A stretch of 64,000 nt of DNA from Acidaminobacterium chupaoyuni (GCA_047936785.1 CP176394.1); one strand, 5' to 3'; positions 8,760 to 16,545 are shown, numbered from the stretch's first letter. Notes: generated by a model from the letters alone, not told the origin. Program-made: numbers and translations.

Positions 8760-9062
8760 CTATCTGGAATGATTGCCGTGAAAACGGTGCCTGTGGAGCA
8801 AAGGATGTTCGGCCTGTCGATCCGCTTCGGGGGAAGCGCCGCAGGGCATCACTTCGATTTGTTTGGCATCATCCAGACGGATGGTAAGTTCATAGCTGCG
8901 CACATGCAGTTCGATAGGGTCGCCCATGGGTGCTGTTTTGCGAATGGTGATGCTGGCTCTTGGGGTAAGCCCCATATCCAGCAAACGCCGCCTTAAGGCG
9001 CCTTCGCCGCCCACTGAAACAATGGTGGCGGGCTGACCGATGGGAAGTTGATCTAATTTCAT
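8760..9062 (-). CDS. feoA: FeoA domain protein
   Basis: This small cytosolic SH3-like protein partners with FeoB in ferrous iron uptake. Residues 1-75 contain the FeoA pattern IVSVGGEGALRRRLLDMGLTP followed by a beta-rich half with IELHVRSYELTIRLDDA. The C-terminal 25 residues are His/Arg-rich (HPLLHRHRFHGNHSR), an unusual tail that could bind metal. AAGGAG lies upstream of the ATG. It is the first gene of feoA-feoB-Cys-rich protein and lies directly behind the operator-overlapped promoter. Confidence 0.9.
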   Translation of the reverse strand: MKLDQLPIGQPATIVSVGGEGALRRRLLDMGLTPRASITIRKTAPMGDPIELHVRSYELTIRLDDAKQIEVMPCGASPEADRQAEHPLLHRHRFHGNHSR

Positions 9063-9088
9063 GGATTACTCTCCTTGGTTTGTCTAAG

Positions 9089-9139
9089 CTAACTGTTAGT
9101 CTACGCTAACAGTATATCGGCAGGAAAGAGATTCGTCAA
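9089..9139 (-). promoter_or_regulatory. feo promoter with palindromic operator
   Basis: On the minus strand -35 TTGACG (9134-9139) and -10 TATACT (9111-9116) are 17 nt apart. Overlapping the -10 and start site is a perfect inverted repeat CTGTTAG-6 nt-CTAACAG (9093-9112), with a second overlapping palindrome CTAACTGTTAG (9089-9099). The TTAG/CTAA arms resemble DtxR/IdeR-type iron boxes, so iron-dependent repression of feoAB is likely (inference). Confidence 0.75.
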
Positions 9140-9172
9140 GAGAAATCAACACCTTTTTGCTCTGTAAAAAAA

Positions 9173-9210
9173 GAAAGACCGGCGCCGCGGAAACAGCACC
9201 GGTCTTTTAA
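9173..9210. terminator. Terminator downstream of the glycosidase gene
   Basis: Stem AAAGACCGG / CCGGTCTTT with a GC-rich 16-nt loop and flanking A and T runs, between the stop of the large secreted-protein gene and the feo promoter. Confidence 0.8.
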
Positions 9211-9227
9211 GAGAAAAATGATCGAAT

Positions 9228-12194
9228 TTAGTAAAGTTTAAATAAGAGAGAAGCAAATTCGCCGCGGGTGATGGGGTTGAGCGGCATGACGGAATTGGTT
9301 CCGCCATAGCCCGAGATCACGCCCAGAGAAGTGAGGCAGTTGATATGATCGGAAGCCCACGCGGGGATCTGGGCGGCATCATCGAATGATACGGGCAAAT
9401 AAGCAAACCCACGGCCCACCACGCGGCCCAGCAAAGTCATCACCTGCGCGCGCGAAATATCCTGCCCGGGGAAGAACGCCGATTTGCCGCTGCTGTCGGC
9501 GCCGCCAATCATAATGCCTTTGGCATAAAGGGCGCGCACATGGGGAAGCGCCCAGGAAGAGATGGAGGAAACATCGCTGTAGGGCAGCTTCACATTGGCA
9601 TATTGCGCGGTATCCAGCCCCAGATAGCGCGAGAGCAGCGTTGCAGCCATTTCATTGGTGGTGCGGCGATAGGGCATAAACGAGCTGTCGGTGGAAAAAA
9701 CGGCTTTCTGCCGCAAAAATTCGGCGTAATCTTTCGACCATTCGTTGTCCAGATCGTTAAATGGAGTGGAAGCAAAGCCGGGGCCCACATTGATGCTGGC
9801 GCGGCTGATATTGCCGAAATAATCCGAGGCGGTCAGGGTGATTCGATGAAGGCCCGCGGAAAGATCGGGCAGAGCCGCGCTGATGGCGCCGGACTGCGGA
9901 TCATACTGGAACGCCAAAGCACTGCCGTCGAGGTTCAGCGAAAGATCTTTGGAAGAAAGCAGGAATCCGGAAGCATCCAGGGCGGAAGCATTCAGCGCGC
10001 CGTTTGCGGCCTGCAAAGTGAGAGCAGGGCCTTGCGTATCGGGCTGAACGGTGCTGCTATAGCCGATCAGCTGATCCACATAAACGGTGCCCGTTTCTTC
10101 ACCGGGGCAGGAAATGGTAAAGCCGCGCAGAGAAACCGCGCCCGAGGGAACAGCCGCCGTTACCATGCTCCAATTGGAAGATGCATAAGCCGCCCGCTGC
10201 TGGATCGTGCCGTCACCCATGGCAAAATCAAAGAGGATCTGCTTTTCGGGGGAAGCTTTCAAAAAAGCGGTAACATTGGATAAACCGGCCATGCTGATGG
10301 GATAATTCGCGTGATAGGAAACGGTCTGTACAGAGCCGTCATCCATGGCGGATGCCTGATATTGCAGGGCCAGCGCATAATTGCCGTAACGCACATTTTC
10401 TAATTTCTCGGTGCGCGAAACAGTGCCGCTGATCTGTTGAAAATCGCTCGAAGCGTTCCAGTTGCTTTCCGATTCGAAAGTATCAAGGATCTTCGGCTTC
10501 TGACCGATGGTCACGGGAATCGTCTGGGTGAAATCCTTATGGCGAATGACAATATCGCCGCTGAGGCCGAGGGTCTTGCCGGCGGTGAAAACGCCGTCCT
10601 GGCTGATGGTGCCGATGTTGCCGGTCACGCTCCACTGGAAAAGATCATCGGTTTCGGCAATGATCCTCGATTGCGCATAGGCGTCGATATCCAGATCGAC
10701 GCTTGCCGAAGGGTTCAAACTGAGAGAAGTGACCGTCGAACCTTTGTTTTTCACCACAATGCGGTCGGGGCGTTCATAAACCGTGATCACCGAAGGGGTC
10801 ACCTGCGTGCCGCCGTGTTCCCAGCCGATGGAATATTCGCCGGCAGCGGCGGGGGCGGTGAAAACATTGCCCGCGATGCTGTTTTCGGCGTTTGCAACGG
10901 TGAAGTTTTCAGAATAAGAAGCCACGGGATAATAATGCTTATCAAAGGTTTTAGCCTGCAAAGTGATGCGGGAACCGCTGAGCGCGGCAATATTGTGGGG
11001 ATAAACAAAAGCGCCGCTTTCTTCGCCGGTTTTCGGCGCGGTGTTGACGAACAATAAGTAGTTGGCGCAGGCGCGCAGAGAACCATCGGAAGGGCTGTTG
11101 ACCACTTCGGGCGAAACGGAACCGGGCAGGCGCACCACTTCGGCAGAAGAGCCGCCGCCATCCAGATTGATGGCGTCTGTGCATCCCTGAGAAGCCAGCA
11201 GCTGCGCGGCTTCTTTTAAAGTAAGGCCCTGGCTGATTTCCTGTCGGCCGTCATGCACCATCAAAACACAGCTGCCGTCATTGCGAACGCCGAGGATCGT
11301 GCGCGGCTGACGATCGAAAGAAAGACCGCTGACAACCGAACCGTTTTTCATGATCATGTTGCCGCCGCCGCAGGCATAGGCCAGATTTTCAAAACGCTGG
11401 TCGGTTACAGAATTGCTTAAGGTGACCACTTCGCCGGGGCGCAGAGAAGAAATGGTGTAACCGCGGCTGCTATAGACATCGGAAGCGGTCAGAACATATA
11501 AATTTTCATCGAAAGAAACAGAGCCGTTGACGGCATTGACAGAAACCACTTCAAACTGTTTTGGCTTGCCCACCTGCAAAGGGTCGCTATCCAGCGGCCG
11601 CAGCAAAACATCCGTGCCGCTGCCTGTGCTGCGGGTATAGCCTGAAAAATCGCTATTGAGCAGATAGATGCCTGCGTCGGTGCGTTGTTTGTTGATGGCA
11701 TAGATCGGGTAGTTGCCCGTTGTGGCGGAATAAAGGCTGATCGCCATGCCGGGGGTGCCGCAAAGAACACGGCCCTCTTTGGTGATGCCAACGGCGTTCC
11801 ACGCGCCGTCGGAACTGACAAGGCGGCCTTCGTTGATGACCAGATTATTGGGCAGGCCGGTGGAAAGCACAAAAAAATCGGCGTTTGCCGCGCCGAACAC
11901 GCTTTGGCCCTGCTTTTCTAAATAAGAAACAACCTCATTGATTGTTGATTTTCCGTAAAGCTTGCTGCCATAAGCAACGATGGGCGCAATATCGCCGCCG
12001 GGCGTATATTCCATTCGGAAGGATTGCTGCCGAACGGTTCCGTTTTCGGAAGAAGCCGCGGTGTAATTCAGACCGTTTGCTATCGCATAAGTGTCGTTGA
12101 AGGAAACCGTTGCGGCGTTTGCCGACGGCAAAAGGGAACAGAGTGCCGCTGTAACACAGCAAAATGAGATGAGACGCTGCCAGACTTTTTTCAT
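9228..12194 (-). CDS. Secreted phosphodiester glycosidase (NAGPA-like) with three SLH domains
   Basis: This 988-residue surface protein starts at the ATG at 12194, preceded by AAAGGAG. A signal peptide occupies about 1-27, ending SANA-A. Residues about 60-380 form a phosphodiester glycosidase domain with the hallmark INLDGGGSS. The middle (about 400-790) looks beta-rich: Ig-like segments and a galactose-binding/CBM-like region beginning KILDTFESESNWN. The C-terminal 190 residues are three S-layer homology repeats, with landmarks FNDLDNEWSKDYAEFL, YSDVSSISSWALPHVRALY and FDDAAQIPAWASDHINCL, which would anchor it to secondary cell-wall polymer. It is monocistronic. Probable role: trimming exopolysaccharide or wall phosphodiester sugars (inference). 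Confidence 0.88.
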   Translation of the reverse strand: MKKVWQRLISFCCVTAALCSLLPSANAATVSFNDTYAIANGLNYTAASSENGTVRQQSFRMEYTPGGDIAPIVAYGSKLYGKSTINEVVSYLEKQGQSVFGAANADFFVLSTGLPNNLVINEGRLVSSDGAWNAVGITKEGRVLCGTPGMAISLYSATTGNYPIYAINKQRTDAGIYLLNSDFSGYTRSTGSGTDVLLRPLDSDPLQVGKPKQFEVVSVNAVNGSVSFDENLYVLTASDVYSSRGYTISSLRPGEVVTLSNSVTDQRFENLAYACGGGNMIMKNGSVVSGLSFDRQPRTILGVRNDGSCVLMVHDGRQEISQGLTLKEAAQLLASQGCTDAINLDGGGSSAEVVRLPGSVSPEVVNSPSDGSLRACANYLLFVNTAPKTGEESGAFVYPHNIAALSGSRITLQAKTFDKHYYPVASYSENFTVANAENSIAGNVFTAPAAAGEYSIGWEHGGTQVTPSVITVYERPDRIVVKNKGSTVTSLSLNPSASVDLDIDAYAQSRIIAETDDLFQWSVTGNIGTISQDGVFTAGKTLGLSGDIVIRHKDFTQTIPVTIGQKPKILDTFESESNWNASSDFQQISGTVSRTEKLENVRYGNYALALQYQASAMDDGSVQTVSYHANYPISMAGLSNVTAFLKASPEKQILFDFAMGDGTIQQRAAYASSNWSMVTAAVPSGAVSLRGFTISCPGEETGTVYVDQLIGYSSTVQPDTQGPALTLQAANGALNASALDASGFLLSSKDLSLNLDGSALAFQYDPQSGAISAALPDLSAGLHRITLTASDYFGNISRASINVGPGFASTPFNDLDNEWSKDYAEFLRQKAVFSTDSSFMPYRRTTNEMAATLLSRYLGLDTAQYANVKLPYSDVSSISSWALPHVRALYAKGIMIGGADSSGKSAFFPGQDISRAQVMTLLGRVVGRGFAYLPVSFDDAAQIPAWASDHINCLTSLGVISGYGGTNSVMPLNPITRGEFASLLFKLY

Positions 12195-12308
12195 GGAGAC
12201 TCCTTTCAAAATCAGAGGTGGACAGGTAACTTTTACAATCATAACATATCAAAACGAAAATGAAAGTGGATATAAGTGACAAAAAAAGCGCGGATTGTAA
12301 AAATTCTC

Positions 12309-12336
12309 TTGAAATAATGAGAATATATGGTATCAT
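12309..12336 (+). promoter_or_regulatory. Promoter of the PTS EIIC gene
   Basis: -35 TTGAAA (12309-12314) and -10 TATCAT (12331-12336) are 16 nt apart, about 60 nt upstream of the start. Confidence 0.5.
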
Positions 12337-12396
12337 TTAGAACAAATGTGAACAATTTGTGAAGAGATTGCTGAAGTTGAGATGGGGGAAGAAAAA

Positions 12397-13431
12397 ATGA
12401 CAAAAAAGAGTGAGAATGTTTTTTCCAGGATTTTCAATCGGTATTTTGTGCAGGCAATGGGTTCGATGGCGCTGGGGCTGTTTGCTTCATTGATCATCGG
12501 GCTGATTATTTCCCAGCTTTCCAAATTTCCTGTTTTTTCATTTTTAGCGCCGATCACCGAAGTTCTGGGCGCTAAATCACCGGTTATCGGCGCGGCGATC
12601 GGCGTTGCCATCGCTTATGGTCTGAAAGCGGATGCGCTGGTGATCTTTTCGGCGGCGGCCTGCGGCGCAATCGGCTATTCGGCCGGCGGCGGCAGCGGCG
12701 GGCCTGTTGGCGCTTATGTCGGCGCGGTGGTGGGCGCCGAACTGGGCCAGCTGGTTTCAAAAAAAACACCGGTGGATATTATCGTCACGCCCTTTATCAC
12801 CATTGCGGCGGGCGGCCTTGCGGGCAACTTCGTCGGGCCTTATGTGCAGAATTTCATGACTTTGCTGGGCCAGTTCATCAACCAGGCAACCACTTTGAAC
12901 CCCCTGCCGATGGGCATTATCGTGGGCATCATCGTGGGCATGGTGCTGACTTTGCCCATCAGCTCGGCTGCCTTATGCATCATGATGGGGCTGGAAGGCC
13001 TTGCAGGCGGCGCGGCAACAGCGGGCTGCTGCGCGCAGATGATCGGCTTTGCGGTGATCTCTTATCGTGAAAACGGCGTCGGCGGCCTGATCTCGCAGGG
13101 AATAGGCACTTCCATGCTGCAGGTGCCGAATATTATGCGCCATCCTCAGATCTGGATCGCCCCCACGGTTGCAAGCGGCGTCTGCGGCGCTGTGAGCGCA
13201 TGGCTTTTGGGCATGGAAAACATCCCGGCCGGCGCCGGCATGGGCACCAGCGGCCTTGTGGGGCAATTGACGATGATCACTGTGATGGGCCCGAAGGTCG
13301 GCAATATGACGGCGATCATCACTATGCTGTGCGTGCATTTCATTCTTCCTGCGCTGGTGGCGCTTGGCGTGAACCAGATGCTGCGCAAGCTGGGCTGGGT
13401 AAAAGACGGTTATATGAAGTTAGATGTTTGA
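12397..13431 (+). CDS. PTS-type EIIC membrane protein, orphan
   Basis: A 344-residue, strongly hydrophobic, Gly-rich protein with about ten membrane segments, which I recognise as the PTS_EIIC_2 type. The start at 12397 is favoured over 12382 because GGGGGA lies 7-8 nt upstream. No EIIA, EIIB, HPr or sugar-processing gene is nearby, so it is an orphan EIIC; its substrate, and whether it uses PTS phosphorylation at all, cannot be told from here. It has its own promoter and a strong terminator, so it is transcribed alone. Confidence 0.8.
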   Translation: MTKKSENVFSRIFNRYFVQAMGSMALGLFASLIIGLIISQLSKFPVFSFLAPITEVLGAKSPVIGAAIGVAIAYGLKADALVIFSAAACGAIGYSAGGGSGGPVGAYVGAVVGAELGQLVSKKTPVDIIVTPFITIAAGGLAGNFVGPYVQNFMTLLGQFINQATTLNPLPMGIIVGIIVGMVLTLPISSAALCIMMGLEGLAGGAATAGCCAQMIGFAVISYRENGVGGLISQGIGTSMLQVPNIMRHPQIWIAPTVASGVCGAVSAWLLGMENIPAGAGMGTSGLVGQLTMITVMGPKVGNMTAIITMLCVHFILPALVALGVNQMLRKLGWVKDGYMKLDV

Positions 13432-13463
13432 CCTTTCAAAAAAGATGAGATAACAGAATTTTA

Positions 13464-13540
13464 AAAGCCGAAACGCAAAACGGGATGCCGAGAAACCGTA
13501 AAAGGCATCAGTCGATTTTGCGTTTCGGCTTCCTTTTTTC
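13464..13540 (+). terminator. Terminator of the EIIC gene
   Basis: A long stem AAGCCGAAACGCAAAA / complementary arm closes a loop that itself contains GGATGCC/GGCATC, followed by CCTTTTTTC. Confidence 0.85.
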
Positions 13541-13594
13541 CGAAGATCTTTGGGATGGTTTTGCAAAAGGAGCAAAAAATATAGCATATAAAGC

Positions 13595-13623
13595 TTGAAA
13601 AGCAGAGCGAAAAAGCTTAGAAT
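13595..13623 (+). promoter_or_regulatory. Promoter of the 84-residue gene and pheB-like gene
   Basis: -35 TTGAAA (13595-13600) and -10 TAGAAT (13618-13623), 17 nt apart. This places the transcription start downstream of 13595, ruling out the longest possible reading of the next gene. Confidence 0.6.
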
Positions 13624-13660
13624 TCTATCAGAACCACCAAAAAGGGAAAGGAAATGGCCC

Positions 13661-13915
13661 GTGAAACGATATCTTTACCGAAAAGACCGCGTTCTTCAGA
13701 CAATCAAAGTTTTATTCGGCGAGCGCGAAGATTTTAATGAAAATGATTATATGAAATATACAGCGCTGGAAGTGGTCGTGCAGGATGACGGCAGATTTTC
13801 GGTTTGGGGCGATCTTGGCGATGAAGATGCCGATGTGCTGCGCGATACCAAACCCGATCATCGCGGTTTGCTGCCGCAGATTGCAGCTTTGGCCAATGAT
13901 GTTATTGAAGAATAG
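13661..13915 (+). CDS. Small hypothetical protein upstream of the ACT-domain gene
   Basis: An 84-residue soluble protein with mixed charge from a GTG start at 13661. GGAAAGGAAAT lies just upstream, and the promoter at 13595-13623 excludes longer versions. No membrane segment or family that I recognise; the N-terminal half is basic and the C-terminal half acidic (GDLGDEDADVLRD). It precedes the ACT-domain gene by 11 nt, so the two are co-transcribed. Confidence 0.65.
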   Translation: MKRYLYRKDRVLQTIKVLFGEREDFNENDYMKYTALEVVVQDDGRFSVWGDLGDEDADVLRDTKPDHRGLLPQIAALANDVIEE

Positions 13916-13926
13916 AGGAGAAGCCT

Positions 13927-14358
13927 ATGGCAGAGCAGAATAAATATTTATTGATCGACAGCCGCGTTTTGCCGGATGTATTTTTAAAAGTGGTCGAGGC
14001 TAAAAAAATGCTGGCAAAGGGCAAGGTGAAAAGCGCCACCATGGCGGCCCGGGCCTGCGGCATTTCACGCAGCGCCTTTTATAAATATAAAGACAGCGTG
14101 GAAGAATATGATCTTGAAATGCGCGGCAGCATGGTCACGCTGTATTTCTCGCTGGAAGACCAGCCGGGCATCTTATCGGCCGTTCTCAGCTGTATCTACA
14201 GCGCGGGTGCCAATGTGATCACCATTAATCAGAATGTCCCCACCGATGGGGTGGCGCCCGTGACCATTTCGATCAAATTGAATCAGCAGATCACGCTGGC
14301 CCAGCTGCAGATCAGCCTGCTCGGCATCGATGGCGTGATCAAAGTGAAGGAAATCTAA
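13927..14358 (+). CDS. ACT-domain protein of the PheB type
   Basis: A 143-residue cytosolic protein. Residues about 30-60 contain a helix-turn-helix-like stretch (ATMAARACGISRSAFYKYKD). Residues about 70-143 form an ACT domain with the usual LEDQPGILSAVLSCIYSAGANV pattern split around a Gly-Ile turn; ACT domains bind amino acids. The architecture matches the PheB/UPF0735 family, often linked to aromatic amino-acid or homoserine metabolism in Firmicutes. No biosynthetic gene adjoins it. A regulatory role is likely but the ligand is unknown. Confidence 0.88.
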   Translation: MAEQNKYLLIDSRVLPDVFLKVVEAKKMLAKGKVKSATMAARACGISRSAFYKYKDSVEEYDLEMRGSMVTLYFSLEDQPGILSAVLSCIYSAGANVITINQNVPTDGVAPVTISIKLNQQITLAQLQISLLGIDGVIKVKEI

Positions 14359-14410
14359 GCGGAACAGCGCAAGGGATCAAGAAAAATCAGCCACAGTATG
14401 TCTAAAAAGA

Positions 14411-14440
14411 TTGACAAAAAGAGAAAAAAGACTATACTAT
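14411..14440 (+). promoter_or_regulatory. Promoter of the TPP riboswitch-thiT unit
   Basis: A consensus -35 TTGACA (14411-14416) is followed 16 nt later by TATACT (14433-14438), immediately before the riboswitch. Confidence 0.65.
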
Positions 14441-14452
14441 AAATATAAGTAA

Positions 14453-14540
14453 ACAGGGGTGCTGGCGCGGCCGGCTGAGAGAAATTGATGGATTTCAACC
14501 CTTCAACCTGATCTGGGTAATGCCAGCGTAGGAAGTATGG
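14453..14540 (+). ncRNA. TPP (THI-box) riboswitch
   Basis: The two signatures of the thiamine pyrophosphate aptamer are present: CGGCTGAGA at 14472-14480 and ACCTGATCTGGGTAATGCC at about 14506-14524, followed by AGCGTAGGAAG. The closing arms GGGGTGCTGGC and GCCAGCGTAGGA pair. A terminator hairpin follows before thiT, so thiamine pyrophosphate should switch transcription off. Confidence 0.95.
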
Positions 14541-14554
14541 ATAAAGACTTTTTT

Positions 14555-14587
14555 CGCGGGCATTGAATATGCCCGCGATTTTTTTAT
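14555..14587 (+). terminator. Riboswitch-controlled terminator
   Basis: Stem CGCGGGCAT / ATGCCCGCG followed by ATTTTTTT, between the TPP aptamer and the thiT ribosome-binding site. Confidence 0.85.
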
Positions 14588-14604
14588 GAAAAGAGGAAGT
14601 AAAA

Positions 14605-15150
14605 ATGCACAACACAACAAAGCGCTTGACAGAAAGCGCCATTATGGTGGCGTTGGCAACGGTGCTTTCCATGGTGCAGATCGTTAAATTGCAAAACGGC
14701 GGTTCGGTGACCGCGGCCAGCATGGTGCCGATCATTTTCATCGCCTTGAGAAACGGAACTTCATGGGGGCTGCTCACCTCGGTGGTCTATGCGGGGATGC
14801 AGATGCTGATTGGGTTTTATCCCCCGCCAACACCCAACTTCATTTCTTTCGCCGCGGTGGTGATGCTGGATTATGTGATCGCCTTCGGCGGCCTCGGCCT
14901 GGCTCCGCTGTTCGCAAAGCTTTTCGGCAAGAAAAAGGTTCTGGGCGCCGCGGTGGCAACCGCCTGCGTCTGTGTTCTTCGCTTTGTCGCCCATTATCTT
15001 TCCGGCCTGATCATCTGGGGCAGCGGCGACCCTTCCGTTCCGGCATGGCTGTTCTCGCTGACCTATAACGGTTCTTATATGCTGCCGGAAACCATTATTT
15101 CCGTGATCGTGGTTTCTCTTCTGGTCAAATATGTAAAAATACCCGAATAA
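14605..15150 (+). CDS. thiT: ECF thiamine transporter S component
   Basis: ThiT is the thiamine-binding membrane subunit of a group II ECF transporter and works with a shared EcfA/A'/T module encoded elsewhere. The 181-residue protein has about six membrane segments and the typical opening TKRLTESAIMVALATVLSM. The upstream TPP riboswitch independently supports the substrate. AGAGGAAG lies 8 nt before the ATG. Confidence 0.93.
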   Translation: MHNTTKRLTESAIMVALATVLSMVQIVKLQNGGSVTAASMVPIIFIALRNGTSWGLLTSVVYAGMQMLIGFYPPPTPNFISFAAVVMLDYVIAFGGLGLAPLFAKLFGKKKVLGAAVATACVCVLRFVAHYLSGLIIWGSGDPSVPAWLFSLTYNGSYMLPETIISVIVVSLLVKYVKIPE

Positions 15151-15158
15151 TGCGGCAT

Positions 15159-15203
15159 AACCTCCCCCTATGGCTCATATCCATCAATGAGCGGGGGAGG
15201 TTT
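15159..15203 (+). promoter_or_regulatory. Hairpin covering the ylmC ribosome-binding site (and possible thiT terminator)
   Basis: AACCTCCCCC (15159-15168) pairs with GGGGGAGGTT (15193-15202), and inside it GCTCAT pairs with ATGAGC, leaving a 4-nt bulge. The 3' arm contains the whole Shine-Dalgarno of ylmC, whose ATG is at 15208. The T run (TTTTATT) is short, so the structure may terminate thiT transcripts, block ylmC translation, or both. Confidence 0.7.
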
Positions 15204-15207
15204 TATT

Positions 15208-15492
15208 ATGCAAAGCTGTCGCATTTTTGATATGGGTTATAAAGAAGTGATCGATCTGCAAAGCGGCGCCCGCCTCGGTTATGTTTATGATGCGGAGATC
15301 GACCTTGAAACCGGGCAGGTGAATTCTTTGATCGTGCCCGGGCGCAACAGGGCGCTGGGGCTTTTAGGGCGGGAAGAAGATCTGCATATCCCGTGGGATA
15401 AAATCGAAAAAGTAGGGGAAGATTATATCCTTGTTCGCGGTGTGGAGGCCGGTTTTGCGCCCCGAATGGTTCGAAAACGGGGAAACGGTTGA
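15208..15492 (+). CDS. ylmC: YlmC/YmxH-family sporulation protein
   Basis: A 94-residue cytosolic protein with a PRC-barrel-like fold. Landmarks are MGYKEVIDLQSGARLG, YDAEIDLETGQV and IPWDKIEKVGEDYILV, as in YlmC/YmxH proteins of spore formers. The precise role is unknown; the family is linked to sporulation. The start at 15208 is set by GGGGGAGG 7 nt upstream, although that site is buried in a hairpin. rpsB follows from its own promoter. Confidence 0.85.
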   Translation: MQSCRIFDMGYKEVIDLQSGARLGYVYDAEIDLETGQVNSLIVPGRNRALGLLGREEDLHIPWDKIEKVGEDYILVRGVEAGFAPRMVRKRGNG

Positions 15493-15508
15493 AAAAAAGA
15501 AAAATAAC

Positions 15509-15537
15509 TTGCTTTTATTGTATGGTTGTGATATTAT
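15509..15537 (+). promoter_or_regulatory. Promoter of rpsB
   Basis: -35 TTGCTT (15509-15514) and -10 TATTAT (15532-15537), 17 nt apart, about 105 nt before the rpsB start. Confidence 0.65.
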
Positions 15538-15543
15538 ATCAAG

Positions 15544-15641
15544 GCAAAATCACACATTGTGCAACGGCGTGCAGGTGCCCTTCGCAGGGCCGCACAAAGG
15601 ATGAGCGCAATGGAGGTTCAAAACCAAAGGAGGACAAAAAA
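15544..15641 (+). promoter_or_regulatory. Structured rpsB leader
   Basis: The roughly 100-nt leader folds with TTGTGC (15557-15562) pairing to GCACAA (15592-15597) around an inner GCCC-TTCGCA-GGGC hairpin. Autoregulation by ribosomal protein S2 is known in other bacteria through unrelated leaders; whether this one acts so is inference. Confidence 0.4.
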
Positions 15642-16433
15642 ATGTCAGTCGTATCTATGAAACAACTGCTGGAAGCAGGCGTACACTTCGGCCATCAAAC
15701 AAGAAGATGGAACCCCAAAATGGCTCAGTATATCTTTACTGAGAGAAACGGTATCTACATCATCGACCTGCAGAAGACCGTTAAAAAGCTGGAAGAAGCT
15801 TATTTCTTCGTTCGCGATGTTGCCGCAAACGGTGACAGCGTTCTGTTTGTCGGAACCAAAAAGCAGGCTCAGGAAGCTGTGAAAGAAGAAGCCGAAAGAG
15901 TTGGCATGTTCTATGTTAACGCTCGTTGGCTGGGCGGCATGCTGACCAACTTCAAGACAATGCGTCGCCGCATCGATCGTCTGCATCAGCTGAAGAAGAT
16001 GGAAGAAGACGGCACTTTCAACCTGCTGCCGAAAAAAGAAGTTATCAAGCTGAAGTTCGAAATCGAAAAGCTTGAAAAATATCTGGGCGGCGTTCAGGAA
16101 ATGAAGCGTTTGCCCGGCGCTCTGTTCGTGATCGACCCCAGAAAAGAAAAGAATGCTATTGCTGAAGCTCGCAAGCTGCATATTCCCATTGTTGCTATTG
16201 TCGATACCAACTGCGATCCTGATGAGATCGACTATGTGATCCCCGGCAACGATGATGCGATCCGCGCCATCAAACTGATTGCCCAGACCATGGCCAACGC
16301 TGTGCTGGAAGGCAGACAGGGCGAACAGCTGAATGTTACAGACGAAGCTGTGATGGCTGAAGGCGAAGCAAAAGAAGCCAGAGCACCTCAAAAGAGAGCC
16401 TCTAAAACCGCTGAAGAAATCGCGGCTGAATAA
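15642..16433 (+). CDS. rpsB: 30S ribosomal protein S2
   Basis: S2 binds late to the 30S subunit and contacts S1 or mRNA-exit elements. The 263-residue protein starts at MSVVSMKQLLEAGVHFGHQT, the canonical S2 opening, with AAAGGAGG upstream. Other S2 landmarks are GTKKQAQEAVKEEAERVGMFYVN and VDTNCDPDEIDYVIPGND. A charged C-terminal extension of about 25 residues (Ala/Glu/Lys-rich) goes beyond the core. rpsB is followed by a terminator and tsf, the usual order. Confidence 0.98.
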   Translation: MSVVSMKQLLEAGVHFGHQTRRWNPKMAQYIFTERNGIYIIDLQKTVKKLEEAYFFVRDVAANGDSVLFVGTKKQAQEAVKEEAERVGMFYVNARWLGGMLTNFKTMRRRIDRLHQLKKMEEDGTFNLLPKKEVIKLKFEIEKLEKYLGGVQEMKRLPGALFVIDPRKEKNAIAEARKLHIPIVAIVDTNCDPDEIDYVIPGNDDAIRAIKLIAQTMANAVLEGRQGEQLNVTDEAVMAEGEAKEARAPQKRASKTAEEIAAE

Positions 16434-16448
16434 GACTTGATTTATTTA

Positions 16449-16473
16449 AGCCCGCGGTAACCGCGGGCTTTTA
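16449..16473 (+). terminator. Terminator/attenuator between rpsB and tsf
   Basis: Stem AGCCCGCGG / CCGCGGGCT with a 3-4 nt loop and TTTTA. It probably reduces rather than abolishes readthrough into tsf. Confidence 0.75.
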
Positions 16474-16545
16474 TACCATAAGGAATGTTTTTTGAAAAAA
16501 GAGAAGCAGTTTACCTGCAAATGATAGATAATGGAGGAAGTTAAA

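Noticed and set aside
13595..13660. A longer N terminus for the 84-residue gene, starting at TTG 13595
   Set aside because: The TTG is the -35 box (TTGAAA) of a 17-nt-spaced promoter, and a good ribosome-binding site precedes GTG 13661.
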